Assembly: GCF_018873765.1 (NCBI RefSeq)
Contig: NC_057920.1
Coordinates: 8,569,307-8,633,306 of the forward strand
Length of the DNA: 64,000 nucleotides
DNA from: Telopea speciosissima
Taxonomy: Eukaryota > Streptophyta > Magnoliopsida > Proteales > Proteaceae
Reading direction: 5' to 3'
Both the position numbers and the translations under genes were made by a program. The notes beneath the pieces were generated by a model, which was given only the letters and a program-made list of their open reading frames with translations, did no database searches and had not been told where the DNA came from. Positions 59,970 through 64,000 of the stretch are shown piece after piece. Each line of letters opens with the position of its first letter. Positions within the stretch are counted from its first letter, which is position 1.

Positions 59970-60410
59970 AATAACAAAAACAACAAAAAAATGATATATT
60001 TGAAAAAAATCTTAGGTTATTGCAGAAGCAAATTTCTATGTTCCAGCTGGTTGTTATTGAATTTTCATGATTTCAAATAGCCTATCCAGTGATAGGATCT
60101 TAATCATAACACAGATTGCCAGAAAAACTATGTTATTTCCCAAGGGTTGCAATAAATTTTGAAATTAATTGTCCAAACTTTAGCTACTAATCAGAATAAC
60201 AAAAACTACAAAAAAATTATATATTTGAAAAAAAACCTTAGGTTATTGCAGAAGCAAATTTCTATGTTCCAGCCAGTTGTTTATTGAATTTTGATGATTT
60301 CAAATAGCCTATCTAGTGATAGGATCTTAATCACAACACAGATTGTGTTGTTTCTCAAGGGTTGCAATAAATTTTGAAATTGATTGTCCAAACTTTAGCT
60401 ACTAATCTGG
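59970..60410. repeat. Tandem duplication of a 225-bp unit
   Basis: Copies starting at 59970 and 60195 share CTTAGGTTATTGCAGAAGCA, AATTTCTATGTTCCAGC, GATTTCAAATAGCCTATC and TCCAAACTTTAGCTACTAAT. By eye about 90% alike, with small indels. No coding content. Confidence 0.9.
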
Positions 60411-61579
60411 GGTTCTAACTTCAAAAAATTACTAAGCATAAAAGTCCAATACAGGCAAACTAATCATGAATGAAAATTTCTGAATTAATATAAGCCAAAG
60501 AATTGAACAAATAACAATAAACTTCGAGAACAAAGAGCTGCACAAATTCGGCTGAATAACATGAGAACCAGTAGAACAATTCAACAATGGCCTAGCTTGG
60601 AGTAGCTCAAAATCTTGTAAATATGAGCAAAGACATCCTTAGCTTAGCTTGTATATATATGAACATAAATTCATAGCTTGAAAGAAGAATTAAGAGCTTC
60701 CCACTATTTCACCTGTTGACTTCCGCTTGAACTGGGACCAGTAGAAACAACTTCATCCCCAAAAAATGGCACCAGAACGCTAAATTCGTTAGGAATTCCA
60801 GCTGAACCAACGAACACAAATAGGCAATTGATGACTTTGACGGAGCAAAACCAGAGAGCCAGTTACAGCAATGGATGAGCTTTGTACAATTGCAAATTCT
60901 GACTGGAGAACTGCATACAAGATCATTCACATACACAAAGGACTCCACAGTCCAACCAAATTCTTACATCATTCAATAACTTCCTTACATAGGAACGGGA
61001 AGAAGCAAAACCAACAATTCATAAGGTATACATAGTAAATGGACGAGCAGGGAAATAATCACAATGTCATATGTAATAGCATAGCTACTCCTACCGAGGT
61101 GTTTCTTTAATTGAGATTATGTATGCTTATTTTCATATATTAAATGGAGAAAACTAGGGGTTGCAAGAGGGAATACAATTGCTAGAGATGCTTTACGTTC
61201 AGAATATACCATCTTTCAACCATTTTTTTTTAAGTGTTCGGGCATTTTTAATCATCCGAGAGGGAGTATTGCAATTTAGCAGGGCAGTCCGTGCAAAGAT
61301 GAGGAAGAAACCATTTCGTGTTATGTCATTCATTTTTAGAGTTGCCTTGATTCCATGTTTAATTCTAATCTACGATGACAAGAGTAGGTGAATTTAATGA
61401 CAAATATGATGCAGAATAGAAGACTAGTACGAGTGGGATTTATGATTCACGAATGTACCTTTGGGATTTCAACTGCATCAAGTAGATTCCTTCCTCGTCT
61501 CTGTTGGTAGATGGACTCCTGGGATTTCGAATTCATAAATAGGATGAAAGAGCCTTTCGAGTTTGCAGGTAACATCAGA
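60411..61579. other. Intergenic or transcript body; no coding exon confirmed
   Basis: A short minus-strand segment ending near 61460 (ESIYQQRRGRNLLDAVEIPK, then GT) has an exon-like look and could belong to the 62.5-kb locus, but it matches nothing known to me. Confidence 0.35.
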
Positions 61580-61850
61580 AACCCAATGGAAGGTGCACCG
61601 AGAGGAAAGGTCAAAACACACACACACACACAAAAGAGGCGACGCAACAGTGGAGAAACCCCAGGCAAAAAACCCTGTGCGGTCTCCCCACAAAACCCAA
61701 AAAGATGAATTTTTATTAACTTTTGTGACCTGCCATGCAAGCGCACCTGACATGGCAAAGGTCTGATGACAAAGAAGATTCAACACATGCCCCTGCATCA
61801 CTCAGGGCCTTGTACCGATCTCTTTTACATCCTTCACTACCTCTCACCAA
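61580..61850 (-). repeat. Dispersed duplicated segment, copy 2
   Basis: Partner of 49790-50065 in the same orientation. Inverted it reads AATCTTCTTTGTCATCAGAC, CTTTGCCATGTCAGGTGCGC and GGGGAGACCGCACAGGGTT. It has an internal (GT)n run absent from copy 1. About 80-85% alike by eye. Confidence 0.6.
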
Positions 61851-62099
61851 TCTCTCACCTTTCTCGTCTCTTCTTCTTCGAAGATCGGGCTCATTAATCT
61901 TCGACGAGTTACAACTACTCGCAATATAATAGACAATCAGTTGAAAGAGATTCGTCAATCACCGAGACCGTCTTTGTCCCCCAACATTCGCAGAGATGAA
62001 AACGAACCTTCGCCCGCCTCTGTAAGGAATAAATCTCTCGATGGCTGAGATTTTCTGGAAACCGCCGCCCTTGCAAAAGGAAAAAGGGGGGGGGGGGGG

Positions 62100-62590
62100 G
62101 GAACAAGATTACTCAGTAAAATGGAATTGGAGATTTATTACCTCATCAGGCTGTTGCCGATGACAATTCTTGAAGATGATGAGAACATCAGCAACATCAG
62201 AAGAGATGAAACATCTTCCAAGCTTCACCCAGCAGAGAGACAATCGTGAGGAGAACCAAAGCAGAAGAGCAGAAAAAAACCAAATAGACTCGCCGGAAAA
62301 AGAATACAAGGTGATGATATTCTCAATCGTACCAAGACCAGAGGAGAGAAAGACCCATAAATCATAGCCATGATGAGAAACAACCGGGAGGAATAAAGGA
62401 ATCAGAAGAATACCAGCGGCGATAGAGAGCATAAGAAACGATCTACATGGCTCATGAGGAAAACATCGGAGACAGTGAAGAAATAGGAGCAGATCCAAAG
62501 AGAACTTCGGTACAATCGATAAAGAACGCAGAGAAGATACGAAGAGAGGGGAGGAACCCTAATTTATGGAAAACCTTGGAAGGAATTGAC
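62100..62590 (-). promoter_or_regulatory. Putative promoter and leader of a second minus-strand transcript
   Basis: Inverted, CCATAAATTAGGGTTCC near 62556-62572 repeats the TATA/AACCCTA arrangement of the 50.7-kb locus. A CT-rich leader follows and ends at a donor-like GATGAG/GTAATAA near 62141. A frame of 129 codons runs through this segment (MDLLLFLHCLRCFPHEPCRS) and is hydrophobic, but may be fortuitous. A run of about 15 G lies just beyond, near 62087. Confidence 0.3.
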
Positions 62591-63437
62591 GGCTTCTAGA
62601 GAATAGACTGTTACAGATCGACGGTCCATATTTCAACTACTAGGGCGGTAGCTTGGAACCAAGGGTTCTGATAGACTCTTACATTGAGAATGACTCTAAC
62701 CAAACAATAATTTCACCGTCATTACTTATTCAGATTTCAGAGGCAGTAGCTGCCCCCCTCACGCATCCTGTGGGGAAAATTATCGCCCCCAGCACTGGGG
62801 GCTGTCCTTCTGGGATACGCCAAACTATTACGTATTCAATTTTATTTCTTTTGGTAAACTATTACGTATTCAATAAAAATACATATTTTTATTGAATACA
62901 TATATTTTGTTTTTTTTCATAAAAAAAATTAAAAATACATATTCGCTGTGGGCATAATTTTGTATCGTTTTGCATAACTATCGCTGCCGTAGGGGACGAG
63001 ATTGCACCGTAGCTGAACGGAAACCATGTTTTTATGCAATTACTAAGGCGGTGCACCGCCATGCACCTTATTTTTAAGCATGCACCCAACATTTGTGAGG
63101 ATAAAATAACACAACTACCCATGTTTTGACGGTTGGATTCTTAAGTGTGATGCATTACCCAATGCACCGCACTTGAGAGGATAAATTTCCACTTCAAGCC
63201 ACTTGAGTACATGGTTTAAGTAATCAATATCCGTTCTGTTAATTCGTATCGATAGTCGGTAGAGACCGATATCAATTCTTAGTTGATCCCATATTGGAGG
63301 ATTGATACAAACAAGGGTAAAAATGTACAAAAATCAAGTTTTTTTAAGAAAATACGACCGATCCAAACCAATACAAACTAATCCTGATGTTGCTAAGTTA
63401 AATTGTTTGTTTGGAGCCTAGAAGTTTGAAGAAACAA
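62591..63437. other. Intergenic, no gene seen
   Basis: AT-rich, with a direct repeat of AAACTATTACGTATTCAAT near 62821 and 62856 and an adjacent AATAAAAATACATATTTTTA palindrome. CGATA-rich repeat words are near 63240-63370. Nothing coding was supported. Confidence 0.4.
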
Positions 63438-63562
63438 AAAAAAAATAAAGAGAACAGTTCTCCGTGGGGGAGTGTTCCGCCCACGTCCAGACACAAAGGG
63501 AGCGAAATGACTATCCTACCCCCCCATGAAAGGAAGAAATCCAGCCCCCAATGTGCCAACTT
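63438..63562. repeat. Family-1 repeat, copy i
   Basis: AAGAGAACAGTTCTCCGTGG, then CCACGTCCAGACACAAAGGG and AGCGAAATGACTATCCTACC, match the left arm and core of the family. The right arm is not recognisable. Confidence 0.5.
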
Positions 63563-63961
63563 GTGTACTCTCATTGACCTCGCAAGCACTAGGGGTCACA
63601 ATCCCCCTTATGTTTAGACATTGGAGCATTGAAAAAGACCGTTCAATCCCTAGTGAAATCGAAAATCCCATCCAAATCAATGCCTATGTGCACACTTTCT
63701 TTGGCCCTTGCACGGGTGCATGGGCTACACGACCGATTAGCATTTTCTTTCCCAAAATGCTAACATACATAAATTATAAGGAAGAGAGATAGACACATCA
63801 CCAATGGGGATGCAGGACAGATGTTATACATGAGGGGCAAGTTATCATTTCGAAGAGGGGACGAGAGAGATAACTATAGCGGATGTTAGCTTGTGGTGTG
63901 CGGGTGGTGACCTTTTTATTAAACAAGACAAAAATAAAGTTTTTATTGTGCTAATTAATTT

Positions 63962-64000
63962 ATGGGCAAGAGAATGCTACCTGGTTGCATGGCCCCTGCG
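63962..64000. repeat. Family-1 repeat, copy j, cut by the window edge
   Basis: GGGCAAGAGAATGCTACCTG, then GTTGCATGGCCCCTGCG, is the best-preserved left arm of the family. The rest lies outside the window. Confidence 0.5.

Noticed and set aside
1-64000. CRISPR array, rRNA, or bacterial operon structure
   Set aside because: No evenly spaced identical repeats with unique spacers, no rRNA sequence, and genes carry spliceosomal introns; this is plant nuclear DNA.

Overview
This is nuclear DNA from a flowering plant, most likely a dicot. The window holds intron-bearing genes with clear plant relatives, an Au-type SINE, an RTE-type LINE, Copia remnants, long-TIR Mutator-like elements, hAT MITEs, a nuclear tRNA gene and (GA)n microsatellites. 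Conserved genes are sparse and long-introned, and most of the rest is repeat. I cannot name the species. A basal eudicot is only a guess.

Layout. 1-4.5 kb: the 3' half of an AE7/MIP18-like gene (plus strand), with a LINE and a SINE in one intron. 5-6 kb: two short fold-back repeats. 6.2-13.0 kb: a large TIR element that has received a Copia element and a second TIR element. 14.1-15.8 kb: a Pack-MULE carrying phenylalanine ammonia-lyase (PAL) and EXO70 pieces. 16.2-20.3 kb: a small minus-strand ORF and, facing away from it, an At1g01500-like gene (311 aa). 21-22 kb: a second Au SINE and a fold-back. 22.2-29.9 kb: a complete five-coding-exon SEC14-like gene (295 aa, minus). 31-33.6 kb: degenerate repeats. 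33.9-35.6 kb: a decayed aspartic-protease (EDGP/basic 7S globulin) gene split by two hAT elements and a fresh 203-bp tandem duplication. 39.0 kb: tRNA-Arg(UCU). 39.7 kb: a possible small gene. 41.2-43.5 kb: a BTB/POZ gene (minus) with one in-frame stop. 46.7-47.4 kb: a 364-bp tandem duplication. 49.8-50.7 and 61.6-62.6 kb: two related, apparently non-coding minus-strand loci. 52.1-52.5 kb: a decayed MRS2 magnesium-transporter fragment. 53.9-54.4 kb: a Copia scrap. 54.8-56.4 kb: a long-TIR element with arms of about 0.5 kb.

The genes have no shared pathway: cytosolic iron-sulfur assembly (AE7-like), phospholipid transfer (SEC14-like), an unknown conserved protein (At1g01500-like) and a putative ubiquitin-ligase adaptor (BTB). 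The most informative content is the transposon record: gene capture from two unrelated host genes, nesting that can be ordered by target-site duplications, and several short palindromic repeat families that recur across the window and that I could not match to a named family.
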